A model generated the notes under the pieces. It was not told the DNA's origin. It did not search any database and was given only the letters and a program-made list of their open reading frames with translations. The translations under genes and the position numbers were made by a program. Shown here piece by piece: positions 1 through 5,942 of a DNA stretch of 6,187 nucleotides. The stretch's first letter is position 1. Each line of letters opens with the position of its first letter. Location of the stretch: positions 1-6,187 of the forward strand of contig JAEWBF010000005.1 in the NCBI GenBank assembly GCA_023391285.1, given 5' to 3'. This stretch comes from Verrucomicrobiota bacterium (lineage in GTDB: Bacteria; Verrucomicrobiota; Verrucomicrobiia; Opitutales; Opitutaceae).

Positions 1-101
1 TTGCAGCGGAATCAACTGCACCCCCAAACACCCCGAAAAGGGGCCTAAACGTTCACCAACTGTTCACCTCGGCAGGAAGAAGGGGCCTACGAGGGAAAAT
101 T

Positions 102-186
102 TGGTGCTCAGGAAGGGACTCGAACCCTTACGCCTTACGGCACACGCCCCTCAAACGTGTGTGTCTACCAATTCCACCACCTGAGC
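102..186 (-). tRNA. tRNA-Leu, anticodon GAG
   Basis: An 85-base class II tRNA reads on the minus strand. The acceptor stem GCTCAGG (5') pairs fully with CCTGAGC (3'), followed by an encoded CCA at 104-102. The D-arm region carries the usual leucine-tRNA run TGGAATTGGTAGACA. The anticodon stem CACGT/GCGTG closes a loop TTGAGGG, giving anticodon GAG, which reads CUC and CUU. A variable arm GCCGTAAGGC and a canonical T-loop GGGTTCGAGTCCC follow. The bases match the general form of bacterial tRNA-Leu(GAG) closely. CTC is a frequent leucine codon in the neighbouring genes, so this should be a heavily used tRNA. It lies about 100 bases downstream of the anti-sigma gene on the same strand. Confidence 0.97.
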
Positions 187-206
187 GTTTCCAAAGAGGA
201 AGGCGG

Positions 207-235
207 ACTAAGAGAGATCGCACGAACCTTGTCCA
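207..235 (-). promoter_or_regulatory. Possible sigma-70 promoter of tRNA-Leu
   Basis: On the minus strand, TGGACA (235-230) resembles a -35 box at 5 of 6 positions. It is separated by exactly 17 bases from CTTAGT (212-207), a weak -10 box at 3 of 6. This would start transcription about 15 bases upstream of the mature tRNA 5' end. Position and spacing are right but the -10 match is poor, so this is a suggestion only. Confidence 0.25.
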
Positions 236-241
236 GCCCTG

Positions 242-282
242 AAATCGCATTCATTTCATCTCGCGATTTACCGCTACTGCGG
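242..282 (-). other. Two adjacent small inverted repeats after the anti-sigma stop codon
   Basis: Just downstream of the anti-sigma stop, the minus strand can form a 4-base stem CCGC-AGTA-GCGG (282-271). It can then form a 7-base stem AAATCGC/GCGATTT with a 14-base loop (269-242). No U-run follows either stem, so this is not a standard intrinsic terminator. It could mark the 3' end of the sigma-operon transcript, by processing or Rho-dependent ending, before the tRNA promoter region. Confidence 0.25.
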
Positions 283-287
283 AGCCT

Positions 288-1466
288 TCACGGACCACGC
301 AAAACCGTTGGTCCAGCAGGCTGTTCCACCACCGTATCACGGGGTTCGCGCGTGATCAAAATCTCCGCCGGCGCCATCCCTTCGGTCATCCGATACTGCA
401 CGCTGCCCGACCCACCGTAAAACGCCGGCGGCACTTCCCCGACGCGCTGATACTCCGCTCGATCCGCCGCCCGCACCCACAACTGGAGCGCTTCGTTCTG
501 CGCCAACGTCGGTAGATTGTAGAGGTTGAGATAACCGCGCTGCTCCTTGTCGTCGAAAACCGCCCACGCATACGGTGCCAGCGCGGAAGGCTGCGGATCT
601 ACCCCCGCCGCCCCGGGCGGCTCCACTCCCGGCGCAATCGCGCCGTCGCTGGCCACGACCACTCCCGGTTCGGTCAAAATGCTCCGCGCCACTTCCACCA
701 AACCTCGGCGGTCCCCCAGCGCGTAACTCCTCTCATCCACCAATTCCATCGCCGCCAGCCGGCCCACCGATTGATCGAACGCCACGCGTGTCGCCCACTG
801 CCGCGTTACCGCATCGTAGTCGCCACGCAACGCCGCCGTCGTCCGCTGCAACTTCGCGTGTTCGTCGCGCAATCTCGCGAGCTCCCGCGAGGTCTTCGCC
901 AGTTCCACGGCGAATGTCGCCGCCACGCGCGGTTCCGCCTCGCCGCTCGTGGCCGACCCGGCGAGGGTGCTTCCGCGGAGCTCAGCGTTGCCGTCGGTCG
1001 CCTCGATCGACGCCCGTGCGCCGCTCTCGTTCGCGTCCGGTTCGGTCCCGCCCCGTTGCGCCAACGCGCTCCCCTCGCCCGCCGTCGAGGTGCCTCCGCG
1101 CGCCGGCACCGGCCGGCGAAAATCGATCAGGTTCAACATCAACAACGCGGCCGCCGCCATCGGCCACACATACCTCGTCCACGGTATCACGTTGGTCGCT
1201 ACGGGCGCCGCCGCGGCCGGAGCCTCGGCTTGCCCGGAACTCGTCCGCGCGAGAATCGCGTTCAACGCCGCGCGCTGATCCGTCGCGCTCATCGGCGCCG
1301 CCGGGGCCTGTTCGCACGCGAAATGCGCCACCGCATCCGCGCACGATTTCAACCCGACGCGCGCCGCCGGATCCCGAGCGAGGCGCGCTTCGAACGCGGC
1401 CCGGCTCTCTGCATCCATCTCGTTCAGCAGGTAGCGAAGCGCTTCGGTTTCGAAGGGATCATTCAT
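288..1466 (-). CDS. Membrane-anchored anti-sigma factor, RskA C-terminal domain type
   Basis: This 392-residue protein probably binds and holds the ECF sigma factor encoded two genes upstream, at the inner membrane. Residues 1-75 are the cytoplasmic anti-sigma-like domain (YLLNEMD, then RAAFEARLARDPAAR). One membrane segment lies near 99-115 (WPMAAAALLMLNLI). A low-complexity Ala/Gly/Glu linker follows, then a probable coiled coil around 183-215. The last ~95 residues match the RskA C-terminal pattern: YAWAVFDD, NLPTLAQNEALQLWV, a VGEVPP stretch, ITREP and the ending QPAGPTVLRG. The HxxxCxxC zinc motif of ZAS-type anti-sigmas is not seen. I chose the ATG at 1466 rather than 1481, because the small upstream paralogue also has M, three residues, then FE. 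This start gives an 8-base overlap with that gene. The role is inferred from domain type and synteny; the sensed signal is unknown. Confidence 0.85.
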   Translation of the reverse strand: MNDPFETEALRYLLNEMDAESRAAFEARLARDPAARVGLKSCADAVAHFACEQAPAAPMSATDQRAALNAILARTSSGQAEAPAAAAPVATNVIPWTRYVWPMAAAALLMLNLIDFRRPVPARGGTSTAGEGSALAQRGGTEPDANESGARASIEATDGNAELRGSTLAGSATSGEAEPRVAATFAVELAKTSRELARLRDEHAKLQRTTAALRGDYDAVTRQWATRVAFDQSVGRLAAMELVDERSYALGDRRGLVEVARSILTEPGVVVASDGAIAPGVEPPGAAGVDPQPSALAPYAWAVFDDKEQRGYLNLYNLPTLAQNEALQLWVRAADRAEYQRVGEVPPAFYGGSGSVQYRMTEGMAPAEILITREPRDTVVEQPAGPTVLRGP

Positions 1467-1752
1467 TGGCTTCAAAAGCATGCCGGAGTTGCATCCACGG
1501 CCGCATCAAACGTTGGCACAACGACCGCCGCACCGCCTCGATCACCAGTCCGATCTGCGCATGCACCGTGTCGCCGAAAAACGGAACCTCGACCGCCTGC
1601 CGGCGCAAAGCCGCCAGCGATTCGCCGCAATCCGCCACCGCGGCCCGCGCCGCGGGAAACCGCGCGAGCTTCTCCTCGAAGGCCGCTCGCTGAGCCTCGT
1701 CCATTTCGTCGAGCACATAGCCCATCGCTTGATTTTCGAATTCCTTAATCAT
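1459..1752 (-). CDS. Small stand-alone anti-sigma-like domain protein
   Basis: This 97-residue protein has no signal peptide and no membrane segment. Its first ~55 residues are clearly paralogous to the N-terminus of the next gene: both have M-x3-FE, then Y-x-L-x-EMD, RAAFE, LAR-x-PAAR and a following cysteine. The remaining part (56-97) is unrelated, moderately basic (VIEAVRRSLCQRLMRPW), and could be helical. It starts inside the end of the sigma gene (ATGATTAA, 8-base overlap) and ends inside the start of the RskA-type gene (ATGAATGA, 8-base overlap), so all three are likely translationally coupled. It may be a soluble second sigma-binding partner, or an adaptor between the sigma factor and the membrane anti-sigma. 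No function is established by sequence alone. An authentic gene is supported by the overlaps and by conservation with its neighbour. Confidence 0.8.
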   Translation of the reverse strand: MIKEFENQAMGYVLDEMDEAQRAAFEEKLARFPAARAAVADCGESLAALRRQAVEVPFFGDTVHAQIGLVIEAVRRSLCQRLMRPWMQLRHAFEANE

Positions 1753-2353
1753 GGCGCATGACGAGTTGCCGCAGCTTTTGCAGGCCGCGGCGGAGATGAT
1801 TTTTCACGTTGCCGATCGGTGTGCCCATCGCCGACGCGATCTGCGCCTGCGTGCACCCGCCAAAAAAAGCGAGCTCCAGCGCCTGCCGCTGCGCGCCCGA
1901 AAGCTCCGCAAGATGCCGCGACAAAATCTCGTCGCGATCCGCCCAATCGTAGCGCGTCTCATTGCGGTCGACCGGCTCGCGTTGAAATGCTTCGTGCAGC
2001 AGGCGCCGGCGCGCGCCTTTGCGCAATTGATCGATCGCCGCGTTGCGCGCAATGAAGACCAGCCACGCCACCACTTCGCCCCGCTCCGGCCGATACGCCG
2101 CCGCCTGCCGCCAGGCCTTGATGAAGGCGTCCTGCACCGCTTCGCGCGCATCCTCGGGATCTTCGAGAATCCGCCGGACAATCCCATGCACCTGCGCATG
2201 GAACTGCAGATACAGCAGCTGGAGCGCTTCCGCGTCCCCGTCCGCCATCCGGGCCACCAATGCCCGGTGATGGGCGAGCGCATCGGCTTCAAGTCCTGCC
2301 ACAGCGCGGGTGGATCTACTTGCCTGCACCACGGAAATCAACTCCAGCGACAT
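1745..2353 (-). CDS. ECF-type RNA polymerase sigma factor (sigma-70 family)
   Basis: This 202-residue sigma factor has regions 2 and 4 only, the ECF layout, and directs RNA polymerase to a specific promoter set. Region 2 spans roughly 44-115 (LEDPEDAREAVQDAFIKAWR, then VVAWLVFIARNAAIDQLRK), covering core binding and -10 recognition. Region 4 spans roughly 144-197. Its helix-turn-helix is TQAQIASAMGTPIGNVKNHL, followed by RRGLQKLR, for -35 recognition. The LAFFGG-x-TQAQIA pattern is typical of sigma factors paired with RskA-like regulators. The first ~25 residues look unstructured, so a start further in is possible. GGAGG lies 15 bases before the ATG, a rather long spacing. The gene follows the beta-barrel gene by 28 bases and overlaps the small anti-sigma-like gene by 8 bases. 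Its targets cannot be told from this window. Confidence 0.93.
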   Translation of the reverse strand: MSLELISVVQASRSTRAVAGLEADALAHHRALVARMADGDAEALQLLYLQFHAQVHGIVRRILEDPEDAREAVQDAFIKAWRQAAAYRPERGEVVAWLVFIARNAAIDQLRKGARRRLLHEAFQREPVDRNETRYDWADRDEILSRHLAELSGAQRQALELAFFGGCTQAQIASAMGTPIGNVKNHLRRGLQKLRQLVMRHD

Positions 2354-2381
2354 TTCTCAACGGCCACGCCTCCGCCGCCGT

Positions 2382-3035
2382 TCAAAATCCCCACCGCACG
2401 CCGGCCGAAAACACGTGCGCCTCCCGGTCGAAACTCGGATCGAGATCCGTGTAGTGGTAAGTCAACGACACGCTGGTCCGCTCCGCGATCGCATACGAAA
2501 CCGCCAGCGCGCCGCCCAGCGTAAAGCCATTCTCGCTGTGCGTTCGCGGCGGAATCGCTGCGATCGTCGGATCCGACATCGTATAGCTCGCCCGGCCCCG
2601 GCTCGACACCCAGTTCACTTCCGGCGCCAGCCGGAAAGTCCATTTGCCCCGCGGCCAGCTGAACTCCGGCGCCAGCGTCAGCAGATGCACTTCATCTTCA
2701 TAGCGCCCCCACACCACCACCGGCGTGTTGACCGGCCCGCCCTGATTCGGCGGCGAGCCAAATTTCGCCGCCGCCTCGATGTCTCCAATCGCATGATACG
2801 AAAGCCGCACGCTCAACCCCTCGTCGAGCCGATATCCCGCCGTCACAAAGGGCGCGGTCTTCGCCTTGCCGCCCAGCGTCTGCAACGGCTCGGGCGAGCG
2901 TTCGAAACGCTCTCCGTGCAAACTCAAATAGCTCGCGCCAAGCTCGGCATAAAAGCCGACCGGCTGCGCGGCGGCCGTCGCGGCCGCCACCCCACTCAAC
3001 AGAGCAAGCTTCAGGTATCGCATGGTGTTCTTCAT
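2382..3035 (-). CDS. Small outer-membrane beta-barrel protein
   Basis: This 217-residue protein starts with a signal peptide (MKNTMRYLKLALLSGVAAAT), with likely cleavage after AAA at about residue 23. The mature part shows alternating hydrophobic and polar strands with aromatic girdle residues, for example FVTAGYRL, LSVRLSYHAIGD, KWTFRLAPEVNWV, TSVSLTYHYTD and HVFSAGVRWGF. It ends in Phe, the usual terminal signal for BAM-dependent insertion. Size and pattern suggest an eight-stranded barrel of the OmpW/OmpA-like outer-membrane class; the exact family is not recognised. The ATG at 3035 was chosen because a strong ribosome-binding site precedes it and the signal peptide begins there; an in-frame ATG at 3089 would add 18 charged residues. 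It lies 28 bases before the sigma gene on the same strand, so it may be a target, a co-regulated gene or part of the sensing module. Confidence 0.8.
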   Translation of the reverse strand: MKNTMRYLKLALLSGVAAATAAAQPVGFYAELGASYLSLHGERFERSPEPLQTLGGKAKTAPFVTAGYRLDEGLSVRLSYHAIGDIEAAAKFGSPPNQGGPVNTPVVVWGRYEDEVHLLTLAPEFSWPRGKWTFRLAPEVNWVSSRGRASYTMSDPTIAAIPPRTHSENGFTLGGALAVSYAIAERTSVSLTYHYTDLDPSFDREAHVFSAGVRWGF

Positions 3036-3044
3036 CGTTGAACA

Positions 3045-3053
3045 CCTTCCTTT
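3045..3053 (-). promoter_or_regulatory. Shine-Dalgarno site of the beta-barrel gene
   Basis: The minus strand reads AAAGGAAGG, then 9 bases, then the ATG at 3035. It is the only strong Shine-Dalgarno match in front of a gene in this window. It settles the start of the barrel protein against the longer in-frame alternative. Confidence 0.75.
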
Positions 3054-3105
3054 ACGGCGCCGGCCCGCCGCCGGAGTCACCTCCGCCAAAAAATCCGCCG
3101 CCGTT

Positions 3106-4155
3106 CTACCCGCGCTGCCGATCCGCCAGCCCTCGCGCCAATTCCGCCGCCAGAAAAGGCCCTTCGAAAATCATGCCGGTGTAGATCTGCACCAGCGTCG
3201 CGCCGGCATCCAATTTCTCCGCCGCACTCGCCACGTCGTCGATCCCGCCCACTCCGACGATCGGCAACCGCCCTTCCGTCGCGCGCGCGATGTAATTCAC
3301 GATTTCCCGCGATCGCACGCGCAGGGGCCGCCCGCTCAATCCGCCCGCCTGATTCACGTCCGCAAACCAGCCCGGCCGCGCCAGCGTCGTATTCGTCGCG
3401 ATGATTCCATCGAGCCCGAACTCCGCGATCGTTCCCAGCACCGCATCGATCTGCGGAAAACTGAGGTCGGGCGCGATTTTCAACAACACCGGCACCCGCC
3501 GCGTCCGCGCCCGGTTGGCCGCCGTGATCGCGCCCAGCAATTCTCGCAACCGGCTCTCATCCTGCAGTTGACGCAGGTTCGGCGTGTTCGGGCTGCTCAC
3601 GTTCAACACCACGTAGTCCGCATGGTCCGCCAGCTTCGCGAAGCTCGTGAGATAATCCTCCGTCGCCTGGTCGATTTCCGTCACCTTCGACTTGCCCAGA
3701 TTCACCCCCAGCGGAATTCGCCGCCGCCCGCGCGGCGCCTGCCGCGCCAACCGCTCGGCGAGCGCCTCGGCTCCATGATTATTGAAGCCCATCCGATTGA
3801 TCACCGCGCGATGCTCCGGATAACGAAACACCCGCGGCCGATCGTTCCCGTCCTGCGCCCGCGCCGTCACCGTTCCGATTTCAACATGCCCGAAACCCAG
3901 CGCCGCCGCCGCCGGCCAAGCCTTGCCGTGCTTGTCAAAACCCGCCGCCAACCCCACCGCATTCGGAAATTTCAGCCCAAACGCCTCGATCGGACGCGAA
4001 CACGCCGCCGGCAACCGATGCTTCCATTCCAGCAAGCGACACACCGGCGCCAGCTTCCCCAACACCGCCATCGCTTCCACCGCCCGCTCATGCGCCTGCT
4101 CCGGATCCATCCGGAAAAGAAACCGCCGCGCCAACGCGTGATAGACTCGTCCCAT
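3106..4155 (-). CDS. pyrD: Dihydroorotate dehydrogenase (quinone), class 2
   Basis: This enzyme oxidises dihydroorotate to orotate in pyrimidine synthesis, using FMN and passing electrons to membrane quinone. The 349-residue product is close to the usual class 2 length (about 336 in E. coli). The N-terminal helix region (YHALARRFLFRMDPEQAHE) is the membrane-associating part that marks class 2. Family motifs in order are GLAAGFDK (68-75), IGTVTARAQDGNDRPR (93-108), NRMGFNN (120-126), the substrate and FMN-binding NVSSPNTPNLR (185-195, with serine rather than the cysteine of class 1), KIAPD (226-230), ATNTT (253-257), GGLSGRPL (271-278), GVGGI (301-305) and a phosphate-binding QIYTGMIF (323-330). 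The ATG at 4155 was chosen because family similarity starts there; an ATG at 4227 would add 24 residues without family match. It is followed 70 bases later by the barrel gene on the same strand. Confidence 0.97.
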   Translation of the reverse strand: MGRVYHALARRFLFRMDPEQAHERAVEAMAVLGKLAPVCRLLEWKHRLPAACSRPIEAFGLKFPNAVGLAAGFDKHGKAWPAAAALGFGHVEIGTVTARAQDGNDRPRVFRYPEHRAVINRMGFNNHGAEALAERLARQAPRGRRRIPLGVNLGKSKVTEIDQATEDYLTSFAKLADHADYVVLNVSSPNTPNLRQLQDESRLRELLGAITAANRARTRRVPVLLKIAPDLSFPQIDAVLGTIAEFGLDGIIATNTTLARPGWFADVNQAGGLSGRPLRVRSREIVNYIARATEGRLPIVGVGGIDDVASAAEKLDAGATLVQIYTGMIFEGPFLAAELARGLADRQRG

Positions 4156-4343
4156 GGCGCGCGAGCCTGAAAACCATCCCTCAAAATGCAAGGCGGCGGA
4201 CGCCCTAACCCCGCTTTCCGCGAGCAATTTCGCGCCTCGTTTTGGCGTTCGTTTTCAGACGCAAAAACACCGCCTTTTGTGCTTGTTTTTTAAAACACCC
4301 CTCGCACGCTGCGCCAAAATTCAGTCCTCCCCCTTTCACTCTC
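4156..4343. other. Divergent intergenic region between pyrD and the acidic-tail gene
   Basis: These 188 bases must hold promoters for both directions. T-rich and A-rich stretches around 4247-4295 are the only lower-GC part and the likeliest promoter area. I found no convincing -35/-10 pair. The octamer TTTTGGCG (4240-4247) recurs inverted as CGCCAAAA (4312-4319), 64 bases apart; this could be a binding site pair or chance. No Shine-Dalgarno precedes the plus-strand ATG. Confidence 0.4.
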
Positions 4344-5138
4344 ATGGCAAAAGCTACTTCAACCCTCGACTGGTGCGTCGTTCGACTCGGCGAGGATCAT
4401 AACTGGTGGGTCGCAGAGACCAGCGATCCCGTCCGTTGGGATGTCGATGGCCTCAGCATCATCGATCCGCGCCAGTTGGCCCACTTGATCGATCTCGTCG
4501 ATCCCCTCCGCGATTACGGGTTCGACCAGGACAACATGGAGCGGGCCTTCATCCTGTTCCGCATCGAAAAAGACCTCGGCAACGGCAAGGTCCGCCTCAA
4601 GCGCACCAAGGAATCGCTCTTCGAATCCGACGAAAAGCTCTTCGCCCTCCCCGATATCCTCGATGAGGAAAACGGCCCCTACGCCGATCTCCTCGATCAC
4701 CTCACACGCTGCCGCGTGAAGATGCTCAACGACCTCTTCGAGTTCGAATCCAAGCTCACCGTCGACGAAGTCGAAGACGAGCTCCGCGAAGACCAGAACA
4801 GTCATTTCATCGAGGGCAAAGCCGTCCACTCGTTCGAGGAACTCACCTCGATCCTCGACTTCATGCCCGCCGGCTACGAGTCGGACGACGAAAGCCCCGC
4901 CAAGAGCCTCGACGAAGAGACCGACGACGCCGACCTCCCCGAACTCGACGAAGAAGAAGAGGAGAAACTCAAGAACGACGAATCCCTCAAATGGGATGAC
5001 GACGACGAGGAAGACTCCGACGAAGACGACGACGAGAAGGACTCGGACGACGAGGACGACGACGAAAAGGAAGAGGACGACGAAGAGGCCGACGACGAAG
5101 ACGAGAAGCCCCGCCGCAAATCCCGCGGCAAACGCTAA
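4344..5138 (+). CDS. Conserved-looking hypothetical protein with long acidic tail
   Basis: I do not recognise this 264-residue protein. It has no signal peptide or membrane segment, so it is probably cytoplasmic. Residues 1-175 look folded, with several aromatic and hydrophobic patches (STLDWCVVRLGEDHNWWVAE, AFILFRIEKDLGNGKVRLKR, HSFEELTSILDFM). From about 178 to 254 it is mostly Asp and Glu, then it ends in a basic patch KPRRKSRGKR. Acidic tails of this kind occur in proteins that mimic nucleic acid, shield basic partners or modulate RNA polymerase (the Firmicutes delta subunit is one known example), but the N-terminal part shows no likeness I can name. The ATG at 4344 was chosen because the preceding in-frame stretch (4242-4343) is compositionally unlike coding sequence here. 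A strong terminator follows 26 bases after the stop, so this appears to be a single-gene unit. Confidence 0.85.
   Translation: MAKATSTLDWCVVRLGEDHNWWVAETSDPVRWDVDGLSIIDPRQLAHLIDLVDPLRDYGFDQDNMERAFILFRIEKDLGNGKVRLKRTKESLFESDEKLFALPDILDEENGPYADLLDHLTRCRVKMLNDLFEFESKLTVDEVEDELREDQNSHFIEGKAVHSFEELTSILDFMPAGYESDDESPAKSLDEETDDADLPELDEEEEEKLKNDESLKWDDDDEEDSDEDDDEKDSDDEDDDEKEEDDEEADDEDEKPRRKSRGKR
4995..5105 (+). repeat. Low-complexity GAC/GAG/GAA tract encoding the acidic tail
   Basis: About 37 codons are nearly all GAC, GAG, GAA or AAG, with occasional TCC/TCG serine codons. The tract is purine-rich on the plus strand and prone to slippage in replication and assembly, so tail length could vary between strains. 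On the opposite strand it produces spurious serine-rich reading frames. Confidence 0.8.
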
Positions 5139-5163
5139 TCATCCCCTTCCCCCAACCACTTGC

Positions 5164-5193
5164 AGCGGCGGTCTTCTGACCGCCGCTTTTTTT
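5164..5193 (+). terminator. Intrinsic terminator of the acidic-tail gene
   Basis: AGCGGCGGTC, loop TTCT and GACCGCCGCT form a perfect 10-base stem. The run of seven T begins with the final T of the stem. It lies 26 bases after the stop codon of the acidic-tail gene and separates it from the export lipoprotein gene. Confidence 0.95.
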
Positions 5194-5345
5194 GTATCGA
5201 ATCCGCGCGTATCCGCCGCAACCAGACTGCCCACCCGTCGACGCGCAGGCGCACGCCGCACATCCCTCCCCTCTTCGCGACCCCTTACATCCCCGCGCGA
5301 ACCCCGTCATTGCCTTCCCGTCACTCGTTCCCCTATCTCGCCGCC

Positions 5346-5942
5346 ATGCATTTCCGCCGCGCGTCGCTCGCCTGCCTGGCCGCCGCCTTCCTTGTTCTCT
5401 CCACCGCCTGCGTCACCACCGACCCCAGCGCCACCGCCGCTAACACCGCCATTCCCGCCGCCACCTCCAGCGCACAACTCCGCGCCGGTGACAGCCTGAC
5501 GATCTCGCTCCAAGGCGTGCCCGACCCTTCCATCAACGCCGTCCAAATCGACGATCAAGGTTCGATCACGCTTCCCTTCATCGGCCCCGTCGCCGCCGCC
5601 GGCATCAACACCGGCGAACTCGCCCAGCGCATTCGCGAAACCTACCTCGCGCGCAAAATCTACAATCACGTCGATGTGTCCGTCAGCGTCACCGAGCGCT
5701 ACGTTTACGTGGGCGGCGAAGTGATGCGTCCGGGCCGCATCGTTTGGACCCCCGACCTCACCGTTGCCAAAGCCATCCAGGCCGCCGGCGGTTTTTCCCT
5801 CTATGCGCGCGAAAATCGCGTCAGCCTCGTTCGCGAGCAGCAAACGTATCCGGTCGACGTAAAACTCGCCCAACGCAGCCCGTCTCAAGACCCTCGCCTC
5901 GTCCCCGGCGACTCCATCCAAGTCCCCCGCTCGCCGTTCTGA
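5346..5942 (+). CDS. Polysaccharide export lipoprotein (Wza-like, single SLBB)
   Basis: This 198-residue lipoprotein of the polysaccharide biosynthesis/export family would help form the outer-membrane exit for capsule or exopolysaccharide. A lipoprotein signal peptide ends in lipobox LSTAC, placing the lipidated cysteine at residue 22. The Poly_export domain follows at about 48-120 (LRAGDSLTISLQGVPDPS, QIDDQGSITLPFIGPVAAAG, then VDVSVSV). One SLBB-like domain spans about 124-195 (RYVYVGGEVMRPGRI, LTVAKAIQAAGGF, ending LVPGDSIQVPRSPF). It is much shorter than E. coli Wza (about 379 residues), which has more SLBB repeats and a C-terminal helix that spans the outer membrane. The ATG at 5346 was chosen because the signal peptide begins there; no Shine-Dalgarno is present. 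No glycosyltransferase or Wzc-like gene is visible nearby. It is convergent with hemB. Confidence 0.9.
   Translation: MHFRRASLACLAAAFLVLSTACVTTDPSATAANTAIPAATSSAQLRAGDSLTISLQGVPDPSINAVQIDDQGSITLPFIGPVAAAGINTGELAQRIRETYLARKIYNHVDVSVSVTERYVYVGGEVMRPGRIVWTPDLTVAKAIQAAGGFSLYARENRVSLVREQQTYPVDVKLAQRSPSQDPRLVPGDSIQVPRSPF

Noticed and set aside
31..43. Possible tRNA terminator hairpin (CCCC-TTTTC-GGGG on the minus strand)
   Set aside because: The stem is only 4 base pairs and the following bases (TGTTTGGGGG) do not form a U-run; not convincing as an intrinsic terminator.
575..1693. Long plus-strand open frame (372 codons) antisense to the anti-sigma genes
   Set aside because: Its product is a Pro/Arg/Ser-rich low-complexity string with no domain pattern, as expected for the antisense of GC-rich coding sequence. 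The minus-strand genes have clear domains.
1751..3041. Plus-strand open frames over the sigma and barrel genes
   Set aside because: Their composition is Arg/Pro/His-rich without motifs; the minus strand carries a sigma factor and a signal-peptide barrel protein with coherent family features.
3050..3085. ECF-type autoregulated promoter before the barrel gene (GTGACTCC ... CGTAAA)
   Set aside because: The match to any defined ECF promoter consensus is too loose, and there is no second copy in the window to compare with.
3055..3092. Hairpin GGAG-GTGA-CTCC and GC-rich palindromes between pyrD and the barrel gene as a terminator
   Set aside because: In the minus-strand direction the T-run comes before the stem, not after it, so it cannot serve as an intrinsic terminator for pyrD.
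3022..4170. Long plus-strand open frame (382 codons) antisense to pyrD
   Set aside because: The opposite strand encodes an unmistakable PyrD; this frame is Arg/His/Pro-rich shadow sequence.
4359..5131. Minus-strand serine-rich and valine/glutamate-rich open frames opposite the acidic-tail gene
   Set aside because: They mirror the GAC/GAG/GAA codons of the plus-strand gene; the poly-serine stretch is a direct consequence of the acidic tract.
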